This document shows positions 1 to 7,541 of a stretch of DNA of 16,145 bases, in pieces; within the stretch, counting starts at the first letter, position 1, and each line of letters opens with the position of its first letter. The stretch is from Alphaproteobacteria bacterium UBA3768. GTDB lineage: Bacteria > Pseudomonadota > Alphaproteobacteria > CAAHEQ01 > UBA3637. Under the pieces are notes generated by a model that saw nothing but the letters and a program-made list of their open reading frames with translations, was not told the DNA's origin and did not search any database. Location of the stretch: NCBI GenBank assembly GCA_002372315.1, contig DFFU01000007.1, positions 1-16,145 on the forward strand, given 5' to 3'. The position numbers were made by a program, and so were the translations under genes.

Positions 1-3000
1 CAGATTGATGAAAATGATGAAGCAGTTGTGCGTTCTCGGGGAGAACGTCCTGAACTTTTTGAAGAAGGTGAAGCAACGGATTTGGATGGGCGGCCAGCAT
101 CTTGGCGTATGCCTGAGGGGGCTTTATCAAGAGGACCAGGATTTGAAGGAAACTGGGAACAAGGTCCAAGTATGAACTTTAAAATGACACACATTGCAAA
201 AGATTCGTTTAAGCCGTATCTTCGTCCATACTATTTTAATCCTAAAAATTTAACCCCTGAGCAAAAAGAGCAAGCACTGGAAATGTTGACATCAAGGGGT
301 ATTCGTCCTCAAATTACATATGCTAAGAACAATATGAATGAAAGTTTAAATCCCATTCGTACAGGTGATGAGATTTGGGCTATTGGAGACGAATATGATG
401 CCAATGGTAAAGAGGTTCCTTATGCAGAGAGAAAACATCAAATTGAAAGTTTGAAAAGTTTCTTAAGTGCTGCCAGAAAACATAAAGATATGGCAATGGG
501 AACAGATATATATCATCAACATACTCAACGAGGCGTGGATGAAAATGGACGTCCTGAAAATAAAGATGATATTCCACTATTACCTGGGTTGAAAGGGAAT
601 TGGCAACAAGGACCAAGTAAAGCTTTCAGAATGACTCACGTTGCAAAAGATTCATTTAAACCTACGTTGCGTCCATTTTATTTTAATCCTAATACTTTAT
701 CCCCAGAAGACAGGGAATTAGCGCGAAAAATGCTTGAATCCAGGGGAATCTACCCTCAACCTGGTATGGCGCCTAAAGATTTATCAAAAGGTCCAAACCC
801 AATTAAGGCGGGCGAACCAGTTTGGGTCATAGGTGGCGAATTTGACGGAAATGGTCGAGAAGTTCCTTATGCTGAACGTAAGCAACAGCTTAAGAAATTA
901 AATACATTTTGGAAAATGGCGGCCAGAAATCCTGCCATAGCTTTTGGCAAAGATTTAGATGTTACCAAAGCAAATGGAGGAAAGAGAGATATGGATTTAC
1001 CAGATATTGTGGAAAGAGATGATAAAACGAATCTTCCTCCAATTGTCGAAAGAAGTACAGGTAACAGAGAGCCTCAAAAACGTGGTGGTGAAAATGGGAC
1101 AACATCTGGAGATCTTAAAGATGCTATCAAAACTCAAGCGAAAGATGTTTTGGGAGCATTTTCAGATGCTTTGGACAGATTCAACGCTCGCGTTTTTGAA
1201 AAAAATATCAGCAGTCCAGAGGAGTTTGGTTCAGAATTTATGTTTGGTTTGCTGGCATTTCCTTTTAACTTCTTGGATGCCTATTTGAAGACAAAGGCTG
1301 ATCGCGTAGATTTATCAAAAGCTCAAAAGGGTAACAAGAAAGATTCTTCGTTGTCCAATGAAGACGATAAAGCACGCCAAGCAAAAGCCATGCAAGAATT
1401 CATGAAAAAATTGGCTGAAAAAAATCCTGATTTAATTGATGAATTAGCACAAAAAGGAATTATTGGACAAAATCCTAATATATCCCAAGATGAGCGTGCT
1501 GATAACGTTAAACGTGCCTTAGAGCAAGATCCTACTTTAAAAGGGCGTATGAAGGATGCATTTGCCAGAATAGCCCTTGAGAATCCTGAATTATTAAAAG
1601 GGATGTACCCATCTAACTATAATGGTCCAATGACACCTGATGTCTTTTTGAATCATTTGCTAGGATGGCAGCAGGATGGTAATGTTCATGCGCAACAGAA
1701 CCAATCTGTTGTTCAGCCACAGACAATGGCTCAGCCTCAATCTGAAATGGCTCAAATGATGGCAATGATGCAACAGATGAAGGCTCAATTGGATATAATG
1801 AAGGCAGAAATTGCTCAATTGAGAGCAGATAATGCGCAACTGCGTCAAGAATTAGCCGCAAGAGATGAAGAAATGAAGCAGCTGCGTCAGGAAAATGCTC
1901 AGTTACGGGCACAGAATGAGGCTTTGTTAGCTCAACAACAGGCAAAAGGGAATAGTCAACAACCGCAGGCGCCTATATCTCAGGACGTTCCTCAAGCTTC
2001 TCAAAAGCCAACTGCCGTGCAGGAACCAGTAAAACCTGTCCCTGAAAATACAGAGACAAATCAACCACCTGTGCCTCCAACAACAAAAGTTGAAGATCAC
2101 AAAACAGAAGAACGGGATGTTCCAGATTTGGAGGCAGTCGCAAAGTCTGTATTTATGAATAATTTAAATCGTTCAATGACTCATGAAATCTTAAAGGACG
2201 AGTTGAAAGGTTATGCAGATGCTCAACTAAAGAAACCAGAAGAATTACAACCCGATTCAAGAGAAGCATTCTTGAATACTGTCGGCAATGCGTATGCTTC
2301 AGGTAAGGTTGATGGTTTGAATGATTTAATTAAATCAGATAAAGAGTTGGCTTGGGCCAATGAGATTGCTCATACTGTTGAAGTGGGCGGAGAAAACGGT
2401 AATGGTGATAATTTCCCACGCATTAAAAAGAATATTGAAATAACAGGTTATGAAGGGGAGAAATCTACTGTTGCTCAAAAACAGAGTATACAAAAGGACA
2501 ATGATGCTAAGCCTGATGTTGTCCCTAAGAAAACGGATGAACAAAAACCAACTGAGGAGTTTGTGAAAGATCCATCTGTACAAAGTCCTGATTCCTTAAA
2601 GGTAGAAAATCAACAATTAAAAGAAAGATTAGCTCAAGTTGAGAAGCAATATCTGGAAATATCTGGTAACCAAAAAGAGCTTTCTGGTACTCAAAAAGAG
2701 CTTTTTGGATTGCTTAAGGAAATTGCAGAGGCTACAAAAACAGGAAAACTGGTCGAACCAACTGATGCTCAAATTGAAGCTGTTCAAAAAACTGTCGGTT
2801 CTGATTCAGCAGAACAAGCGGAAAGCCTAAAGAACAATGTAAAGGAACACAACAAAAAAAATAAGGATCTAACAGATGAACAAGCGGCTTTTGTGCAAAG
2901 ACATCCTGGATTACAAGGAATTTCTTTAAATCAGGAGGAAAAGTTTGTTTTTCTAGATAATGGGGAAGAAGTTTCGAAAGATGAGCTGAAAAGAATTGTG

Positions 3001-3252
3001 GGTGCGGATAAAGCAAATCAAGAATTGGCTCCAAAAGCTAAGGTTCAAGCTGAAAAAAGTACTTACGCTAAAGCTGGTAATTTAAAAAAATTATTCAAAA
3101 AGCTCAGTACTCTTGAACCAGAGGTTGCAGCCAAATATGGTGTAACGCCAAGAGTTCAAACAGAACAGAAAGAAACATCATCAAAGATTGATATAAATGC
3201 ATCTGAAGCTTTTAAACAACACCTTTCAAATCGTTTTGGAAAAACACAATAA
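1..3252 (+). CDS. Large repeat- and coiled-coil protein of unknown function, 5' end outside window
   Basis: The frame is open from base 1, so the GTG at 28 is probably not the start and the gene begins upstream. The visible 1083 residues contain no cysteine. Two homologous units of about 150 residues lie at about nt 79-535 and 538-975; both carry GNW-Q-GPS, MTH-AKDSFKP-LRP-YFNP, SRGI-PQ, and EVPYAERK. A K/E-rich helical part follows. A heptad-like coiled coil rich in Q, M, L and E spans about nt 1740-1950, then a Pro/Gln linker to about 2135, and a second coiled coil at about 2585-2730. I recognise no catalytic domain and no membrane segment. It is the first visible gene of a run with the membrane protein at 3276 and pgpA. 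A structural, scaffold or exported role is possible, but the family is unknown to me. The frame is certain; the function is open. Confidence 0.85.
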   Translation, partial: QIDENDEAVVRSRGERPELFEEGEATDLDGRPASWRMPEGALSRGPGFEGNWEQGPSMNFKMTHIAKDSFKPYLRPYYFNPKNLTPEQKEQALEMLTSRGIRPQITYAKNNMNESLNPIRTGDEIWAIGDEYDANGKEVPYAERKHQIESLKSFLSAARKHKDMAMGTDIYHQHTQRGVDENGRPENKDDIPLLPGLKGNWQQGPSKAFRMTHVAKDSFKPTLRPFYFNPNTLSPEDRELARKMLESRGIYPQPGMAPKDLSKGPNPIKAGEPVWVIGGEFDGNGREVPYAERKQQLKKLNTFWKMAARNPAIAFGKDLDVTKANGGKRDMDLPDIVERDDKTNLPPIVERSTGNREPQKRGGENGTTSGDLKDAIKTQAKDVLGAFSDALDRFNARVFEKNISSPEEFGSEFMFGLLAFPFNFLDAYLKTKADRVDLSKAQKGNKKDSSLSNEDDKARQAKAMQEFMKKLAEKNPDLIDELAQKGIIGQNPNISQDERADNVKRALEQDPTLKGRMKDAFARIALENPELLKGMYPSNYNGPMTPDVFLNHLLGWQQDGNVHAQQNQSVVQPQTMAQPQSEMAQMMAMMQQMKAQLDIMKAEIAQLRADNAQLRQELAARDEEMKQLRQENAQLRAQNEALLAQQQAKGNSQQPQAPISQDVPQASQKPTAVQEPVKPVPENTETNQPPVPPTTKVEDHKTEERDVPDLEAVAKSVFMNNLNRSMTHEILKDELKGYADAQLKKPEELQPDSREAFLNTVGNAYASGKVDGLNDLIKSDKELAWANEIAHTVEVGGENGNGDNFPRIKKNIEITGYEGEKSTVAQKQSIQKDNDAKPDVVPKKTDEQKPTEEFVKDPSVQSPDSLKVENQQLKERLAQVEKQYLEISGNQKELSGTQKELFGLLKEIAEATKTGKLVEPTDAQIEAVQKTVGSDSAEQAESLKNNVKEHNKKNKDLTDEQAAFVQRHPGLQGISLNQEEKFVFLDNGEEVSKDELKRIVGADKANQELAPKAKVQAEKSTYAKAGNLKKLFKKLSTLEPEVAAKYGVTPRVQTEQKETSSKIDINASEAFKQHLSNRFGKTQ
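2662..2703 (+). repeat. Two-copy 21-bp tandem repeat inside the large protein gene
   Basis: Two adjacent 21-bp units (2662-2682 and 2683-2703) differ at two positions. They encode SGNQKEL and SGTQKEL in the second coiled coil. Being in frame, the duplication extends the helix by one 7-residue heptad step. Confidence 0.8.
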
Positions 3253-3275
3253 GCTGTAAGAATGGGGGGAGTTCA

Positions 3276-4217
3276 GTGCGTAGATTATTGGCGATTTTGG
3301 CATGGAGTATTGCGTATTTTTATCTGTCTAGTGTAAAGATACGCAATACGTGGGATGTACCTGTTTTTAAGATTAAGCAATGGATTATGCTTTTTAAAGA
3401 TTGGCATTCTGGAAAGTGGCAAGTTGATACAGTCAATGAGTATATTTTGTGCGCAGTCTTATTACTCTGGATTCCTGTTTGGTTGTTTGGGATTTGTCTT
3501 ATTTATCGTCTGTGGCCATCGCGAAAAAGTGCAAGTCAAGTCATTCAAAATGCAACAGCTTCTCATCCATTTATTCCCGCTTACACGCCAGCGAGTATGC
3601 CTAGTCAAGGCAAATCGGCCGTTTTGGAAACACCTTCTGCACCATCACAAAATAATGAAACTGAAGGGCAGAGTGCAGCTGAAACAGATTGGGTACCGAA
3701 GGATGCCGCTGAAGCTCATGCTATTGATGTTATTTCAAAAATCGCTGAAGAAAATGGTTTGACGCCTTTTCCGCATGTTTTATTGGAAAATGAATTGATT
3801 CCCGTTACTATTTCTTCAGATTCAGATGCATGTCTGATAAAAGTTTTGGCAGCACAAGGTACTTGGCAAGTGCAGATGACAGAACCGTTGGATCAGTCTG
3901 TATGGTCGTGTAATGGAGAAGCAAAGAATGTTTTGAAAGAAATTACTTTGGGCAAAGGAATCTTAGCAAAAATGGAGCCAAATTCAAATGTTATACCTGT
4001 TGTTGTATTGGCTCAAGGTAATCTAGAAAATCAAGAAGCTACATTAACTTGGTTAAATCAACATGGTGTAGAAGTTGTCACAATACCAGAAAATCCACAA
4101 CAAGGTTTGCCACAATTATCTGATATTTTAATTAAATATTTTGGCGAATTGAACAAAATACAGGAGGAAAACAATGAATTGGATCAAACAGGCTCAATTC
4201 AAACAGAACCCATATAA
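3276..4217 (+). CDS. Two-helix membrane protein with soluble C-terminal domain, unknown function
   Basis: 313 residues starting at GTG, chosen because a G-rich ribosome-binding site (GGGGGGAG, 3264-3271) sits just before it. Hydrophobic helices lie at about residues 3-20 and 56-78. A Ser/Pro/Gln-rich flexible linker covers about 85-140, and a compact alpha/beta domain about 142-300. That domain contains VIPVVVLAQGN followed by a helix and GVEVVTIPE, which loosely recalls the core strand of restriction-endonuclease-like (NERD-type) folds, but no catalytic set is clear and I do not assign it. The gene starts 23 bases after the large repeat protein, and its last 44 bases overlap pgpA, so the three are probably co-transcribed. 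It could anchor or partner the upstream coiled-coil protein; this is inference. Confidence 0.85.
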   Translation: MRRLLAILAWSIAYFYLSSVKIRNTWDVPVFKIKQWIMLFKDWHSGKWQVDTVNEYILCAVLLLWIPVWLFGICLIYRLWPSRKSASQVIQNATASHPFIPAYTPASMPSQGKSAVLETPSAPSQNNETEGQSAAETDWVPKDAAEAHAIDVISKIAEENGLTPFPHVLLENELIPVTISSDSDACLIKVLAAQGTWQVQMTEPLDQSVWSCNGEAKNVLKEITLGKGILAKMEPNSNVIPVVVLAQGNLENQEATLTWLNQHGVEVVTIPENPQQGLPQLSDILIKYFGELNKIQEENNELDQTGSIQTEPI

Positions 4218-4662
4218 GTTATTGGCTGCGAGTGTGCTGGGCATTGGATTTATGCCAGCCTCTGGAACATGGGGATCTTTAGTCGCATTATTGCTGGCCC
4301 CCTTACTAATGTTTTTTCCAGGATTAACTGCTTTAGTGGTTATTTTGTCTTTTATTGCAGGAATATGTGTCATCCCAGCATTGATTAAGAATCAGCCGAA
4401 TAAAGATCCAAGTTATATTGTTATTGATGAATTTATGGGACAATTATCCGTCTTGGTACTTTTACCATATGATTTTATAAACCCTATAACATATATATTT
4501 GCCTTTTTATTCTTTCGTCTTTTTGATATCCTAAAGCCTTGGCCAGTTAGTTTTTGGGATCAAAAAGTACACAATGCTTGGGGGATTATGCTAGATGATT
4601 TAATGGCGGGAATTTATTCTTTTTGTGCATTGGCATTGATGCACTTTATAACACTTTATTGA
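4174..4662 (+). CDS. pgpA: Phosphatidylglycerophosphatase A
   Basis: 162 residues, the normal PgpA length. The enzyme removes the phosphate from phosphatidylglycerophosphate to give phosphatidylglycerol, at the inner membrane. Family signatures are all present: a GxGxxPxxxGTWGSL-type N-terminal motif at about residues 20-35, IVIDEFMGQ around 87-95, and the C-terminal FRLFDILKPWP followed by the MLDDLMAG motif, whose acidic residues bind Mg. About four hydrophobic segments are visible. The start at 4174 is supported by AGGAGG at 4162-4167. It lies inside the 3' end of the preceding gene (44-base overlap in another frame), suggesting translational coupling. Confidence 0.95.
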   Translation: MNWIKQAQFKQNPYKLLAASVLGIGFMPASGTWGSLVALLLAPLLMFFPGLTALVVILSFIAGICVIPALIKNQPNKDPSYIVIDEFMGQLSVLVLLPYDFINPITYIFAFLFFRLFDILKPWPVSFWDQKVHNAWGIMLDDLMAGIYSFCALALMHFITLY

Positions 4663-4674
4663 AAGGAAAATGAT

Positions 4675-4902
4675 ATGACAAATGAACATTTTAAACATGT
4701 AATAGAATTATATGCTGAAGCAAAGGGCTATCAACTATCACCTTTTGCAGACAAGATTATCAATCGTTGCTTAAATGCTTGCAATGGTTGTTGCCCTTGT
4801 GATGTCAGTCGCGGATTTTGTCCTTGTGGTGAGCATCAAAAAGAAATTGAAGAAATGGGACACTGCCACTGTAATTTATTTCAAAAAAAGCCTAGTTTTT
4901 AA
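4675..4902 (+). CDS. Small Fe-S protein, ferredoxin:thioredoxin reductase catalytic-chain-like
   Basis: 75 residues, preceded by GAAAGGA (4661-4667) 12 bases after pgpA. It has cysteines in the order CPC (40-42), CPC (49-51), CHC (64-66), followed by NLF. In the FTR catalytic chain (FeThRed_B family) the same six cysteines in the CPC/CPC/CHC order carry a 4Fe-4S cluster and the redox disulfide that reduces thioredoxin with ferredoxin electrons. The spacings here are 6 and 12 rather than the classical 16 and 8, and three extra cysteines (32, 36, 39) come just before, so it is a divergent, shortened member. The N-terminal helix (ELYAEAKGYQLSPFADKIINRCLN) also fits FTR. In the cell it could take electrons from ferredoxin reduced by NifJ. 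The partner thioredoxin is not in the window. Confidence 0.7.
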   Translation: MTNEHFKHVIELYAEAKGYQLSPFADKIINRCLNACNGCCPCDVSRGFCPCGEHQKEIEEMGHCHCNLFQKKPSF

Positions 4903-5788
4903 CACAGAGGGCATGGGTATTATCCCCTCCTGACTCAAGAAACTCTTTTTCCCGCGTGATAGGAAAGGGAGTTTTCAGGCTGTCCAAATATAGACTTCCT
5001 TCGTCAAATATAATCCAAATTTTTGTTTTTGGTATTATGGACAAGAGTAATTCTGCATTATTTTCCAATTCTTCAATAGAGGGAATATGAGCATCTTGAC
5101 GCATACAAAAGGTTTCAGCTGTTGCAAAAGTGTATCCATCCAAATCGGAAAATATCCATTTATTTGGTGTGATAGGGCGACAAATACCAGATTTAGAATA
5201 AACAGAATAAGGAAACGGATAACACCATTGCGTCGGTTTACAATCCAAATTCTTCTGACAAAAATTCATAGGAGTAAAAGAGATAGAGTTACATTCTTCA
5301 TTTTGCCATTTCCCTTGACAGCTAATACAAATATAAGGATCTTGAATTTGCTTCAGATCAGGGCATAGGATTGATTTTTTACTATTTCTGTAATTTGTAA
5401 TATATCGTTTACCTTGACAAGTCATTTCTGTGTTATTGTTAATCTGAACAGCGTCAGATGCAGTACATTTATAACAATGTCCCAATATATCCTTTAAAGG
5501 GTAATTACGGGGACAAACATTTGTTGATACTTGGGGAAGTTCAAAATCTTTTTCTATATTTTTTGTGCAGCCCCAAATACTTTTACCATCCCAATCAACA
5601 TAATGACTTATTCGATGAGGACAAACAGCACAATTTTCTGGAGTTCCCACAAAAAATATATCCTCTTCATCACAAGTATAACAGTGGGTTTGATATAAAA
5701 AAAGACAATTTTTTTCATCCACCGAATGCCAAGACCATGTCCCCATTCCCAAGATAATCGCAATAGAAAAGGGGATATAGGATTTCAT
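4892..5788 (-). CDS. Exported cysteine-rich protein with C-type-lectin-like C-terminal part
   Basis: 298 residues beginning with a signal-peptide-like stretch (MKSYIPFSIAIILGMGTWSW, no lipobox cysteine). I count 20 cysteines, including CxxC pairs CYTC, CAVC, CYKC and CISC, spread over residues 28-205 like small disulfide- or metal-knuckle modules. The last ~90 residues begin with KWIFSDLDGYTFATAETFC and continue HIPSIEEL, ending in ALCVKN; this AxxFC...IPSxEEL...C pattern resembles the C-type-lectin-like/Lcl C-terminal domains of secreted bacterial proteins. The start ATG overlaps the stop of the DUF721 gene by 4 bases, so it is the third gene of the tgt transcript. Its 3' end overlaps the convergent FTR-like gene by 11 bases. 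It probably acts in the periplasm or at the cell surface. Function unknown. Confidence 0.8.
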   Translation of the reverse strand: MKSYIPFSIAIILGMGTWSWHSVDEKNCLFLYQTHCYTCDEEDIFFVGTPENCAVCPHRISHYVDWDGKSIWGCTKNIEKDFELPQVSTNVCPRNYPLKDILGHCYKCTASDAVQINNNTEMTCQGKRYITNYRNSKKSILCPDLKQIQDPYICISCQGKWQNEECNSISFTPMNFCQKNLDCKPTQWCYPFPYSVYSKSGICRPITPNKWIFSDLDGYTFATAETFCMRQDAHIPSIEELENNAELLLSIIPKTKIWIIFDEGSLYLDSLKTPFPITREKEFLESGGDNTHALCVKN

Positions 5789-6300
5789 TTTTGGGCCTTT
5801 TGAATCAGTTGAATACCAATATCCAACATCTTTTTGCGTAGTTCATCGTCTTCTATATGTGCGACTTTTTGGGATAATTTTTCAATTTCATACTCATCCA
5901 AAGGCCATACAGGTTCACTCAACCGTGGTGTTTTTAACGATATCGCATTTTGTTCAATTTTAACTTGACTAATAGCTGGATAACCAAAATAAGTATTGAT
6001 TTTTTCAATAACTTGTCCTTTTTGATGTTCAAATAAAAGTGCAAAAGCCCCCCCCGCAGTGCGTACTCTTAATGTTCCATTTATTCTTTCTTTCGCATTA
6101 AAAGAAATTCCAACAGGTTTGATGCCATAGGACAGCTCTTCTCCCAAAATCTCATGCCAATGTGATAAAAGTTCTACTTGAATAAATCCATGCTTCCCCA
6201 AGGCAGATTGAGTCAGTTTTTTGACTTCTTGCATTAAATTATTCAACCCTTCATAGGAACGCGAACGAGGTTCAACTGGAAATTCACATTTTTCTGTCAT
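5785..6300 (-). CDS. DUF721/DciA-like protein
   Basis: 171 residues from the ATG at 6300. The frame is open further to a TTG at 6360, but that has no ribosome-binding site and would lie deep inside tgt; the ATG at 6300 has AGGA about 12 bases upstream. DUF721 proteins include DciA, the loader or operator of the replicative DnaB helicase. Features that fit: N-terminal helix NLMQEVKKLTQSALGKHGF, then a W-H-I-L-G-E segment (the conserved WxxIvG-type core), and strands GTLRVRTAGGAFALLFEHQKGQVIEKINTYFG, the KH-like part. A C-terminal helical tail follows. It overlaps the end of tgt by 17 bases and the next gene by 4. A run of eight G (plus-strand 6048-6055) lies in the AGGAF codons. The proposed function is by family only. 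Confidence 0.75.
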   Translation of the reverse strand: MTEKCEFPVEPRSRSYEGLNNLMQEVKKLTQSALGKHGFIQVELLSHWHEILGEELSYGIKPVGISFNAKERINGTLRVRTAGGAFALLFEHQKGQVIEKINTYFGYPAISQVKIEQNAISLKTPRLSEPVWPLDEYEIEKLSQKVAHIEDDELRKKMLDIGIQLIQKAQK

Positions 6301-7399
6301 GGGCAAATTTTTCCTGAAATTCTTGATAAAAAGTTTCAAATTTATTTTGCTCAATAGCAACTCGAATTTGTTGCATTAAATTTTCATAAAAATGAACATT
6401 ATGCTGGGTCAAAAGCATTGCTCCCAAAATTTCACCCGAACGAAACAGGTGATGTAAGTAACCACGTGTATAGTGTTTGCAAAGAGGACATGTACATTCT
6501 TTGTCTAAAGATTCATGGTCATCCATATATTTTGCATTACGGATATTTATAACCCCAGTACTGGTAAAAGCCTGCCCCGTACGACCAGAACGTGTTGGCA
6601 TAACACAATCAAACATATCCACACCTCGTGCAACAGAACCCACAATATCGCTGGGGCGTCCAACCCCCATTAAATAGCGCGGTTTATTATTAGGCAGGGC
6701 AGGGGCTGTATAGTCCAAAACTTCAAACATTTTTTCTTGGCCTTCTCCCACGGCTAAGCCACCAATTGCATAGCCATCAAAGCCAATTTCCTTTAAAGCG
6801 TTCACAGATTCCATTCGTAAATCTTGGAACATACCGCCTTGAACAATACCAAACAAACCATAGCCATCGCGATTCTTGAAAGATTCTTTTGATCTTTTCG
6901 CCCATCGCATAGAACGACGCATAGATTCTTCCACTTTTTTGCGTGAGGAAGGGTATTTAACACATTCATCAAAAGCCATTGTAATATCGGCATCCAGTAA
7001 ATTTTGAATTTCCATAGATCTTTCGGGGGATAAGAAAAAACTCTCCCCTGATAGATGGGACTGAAATTTAACACCTTCCTCCGTGATTTTGCGAAGCCCT
7101 GACAAACTCATCACTTGAAAACCACCACTGTCAGTTAAAATGGGTTTATCCCAATTCATGAATTTGTGAAGGCCACCAAAATTAGCAACCCTTTCTGCAC
7201 CGGGGCGCAACATGAGATGATAGGTGTTTCCTAATAAAATCTCGGCACCAGTACTTGCCACAGATTCTACGGTCATTGCTTTGACTGTCCCAACTGTTCC
7301 AACAGGCATAAAAGCCGGAGTATTGATAAGACCGTGTGCTGTTTTTAATTGACCACGACGGGCCTGATTTTCTTGATTTAAAAGTTTAAATTCCAACAT
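6284..7399 (-). CDS. tgt: tRNA-guanine transglycosylase (queuosine biosynthesis)
   Basis: 371 residues, the standard bacterial Tgt length. The enzyme swaps guanine 34 of tRNAs with GUN anticodons for preQ1 in the cytoplasm. Residues coincide with the E. coli numbering: the DSGGFQ motif with Asp90, the nucleophile Asp264 in DMFDCVMP, the GGLAVGEG substrate loop at 213-220, and the zinc ligands Cys302, Cys304, Cys307 and His333. It is first in a three-gene minus-strand unit with the DUF721 gene and the cysteine-rich protein, all overlapping. The start ATG at 7399 has no recognisable Shine-Dalgarno sequence, and the best promoter puts the transcript start at about this ATG (see the promoter entry), so it may be translated leaderlessly. 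Confidence 0.98.
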   Translation of the reverse strand: MLEFKLLNQENQARRGQLKTAHGLINTPAFMPVGTVGTVKAMTVESVASTGAEILLGNTYHLMLRPGAERVANFGGLHKFMNWDKPILTDSGGFQVMSLSGLRKITEEGVKFQSHLSGESFFLSPERSMEIQNLLDADITMAFDECVKYPSSRKKVEESMRRSMRWAKRSKESFKNRDGYGLFGIVQGGMFQDLRMESVNALKEIGFDGYAIGGLAVGEGQEKMFEVLDYTAPALPNNKPRYLMGVGRPSDIVGSVARGVDMFDCVMPTRSGRTGQAFTSTGVINIRNAKYMDDHESLDKECTCPLCKHYTRGYLHHLFRSGEILGAMLLTQHNVHFYENLMQQIRVAIEQNKFETFYQEFQEKFAHDRKM

Positions 7400-7405
7400 G
7401 ATTTC

Positions 7406-7434
7406 ATTTTATATTATTTATATTAGAAAGTCAA
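7406..7434 (-). promoter_or_regulatory. Promoter of tgt, apparently leaderless
   Basis: On the minus strand TTGACT (7434-7429) and TAAAAT (7411-7406) are separated by exactly 17 bases, a close sigma70-type match. The predicted transcript start (about 7 bases after the -10) falls at about 7399, the A of the tgt ATG. Seen in sequence; the start site is inferred. Confidence 0.6.
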
Positions 7435-7467
7435 GTTATAGATCAGTAAAAAAAATTTCATTTTCTA

Positions 7468-7496
7468 TTGCTTTTTTTTTGAAAAAAGACTATAAC
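7468..7496 (+). promoter_or_regulatory. Candidate nifJ promoter
   Basis: TTGCTT (7468-7473), 17 bases, TATAAC (7491-7496). It lies in the divergent tgt-nifJ spacer (7400-7541) and would give a leader of about 40 bases ahead of the nifJ ATG at 7542. No operator repeat is evident in the spacer. Confidence 0.5.
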
Positions 7497-7541
7497 CAGT
7501 TTTACGTATTTCGTGATTTTTGTTTAAAAGAAAGGAAAAAA

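Noticed and set aside
4915..4940. GAGGG/CCCTC inverted repeat as a terminator for the convergent genes
   Set aside because: Short stem, no T run on either strand, and it is inside coding sequence of the minus-strand gene.
6301..6360. TTG start for the DUF721 gene
   Set aside because: No ribosome-binding site and a 77-base overlap with tgt; the ATG at 6300 is better supported.
7398..7541. 48-codon upstream extension of nifJ
   Set aside because: It reaches into the tgt start, covers the promoter, and is low-complexity; the ATG at 7542 has a good ribosome-binding site and the family N-terminus.
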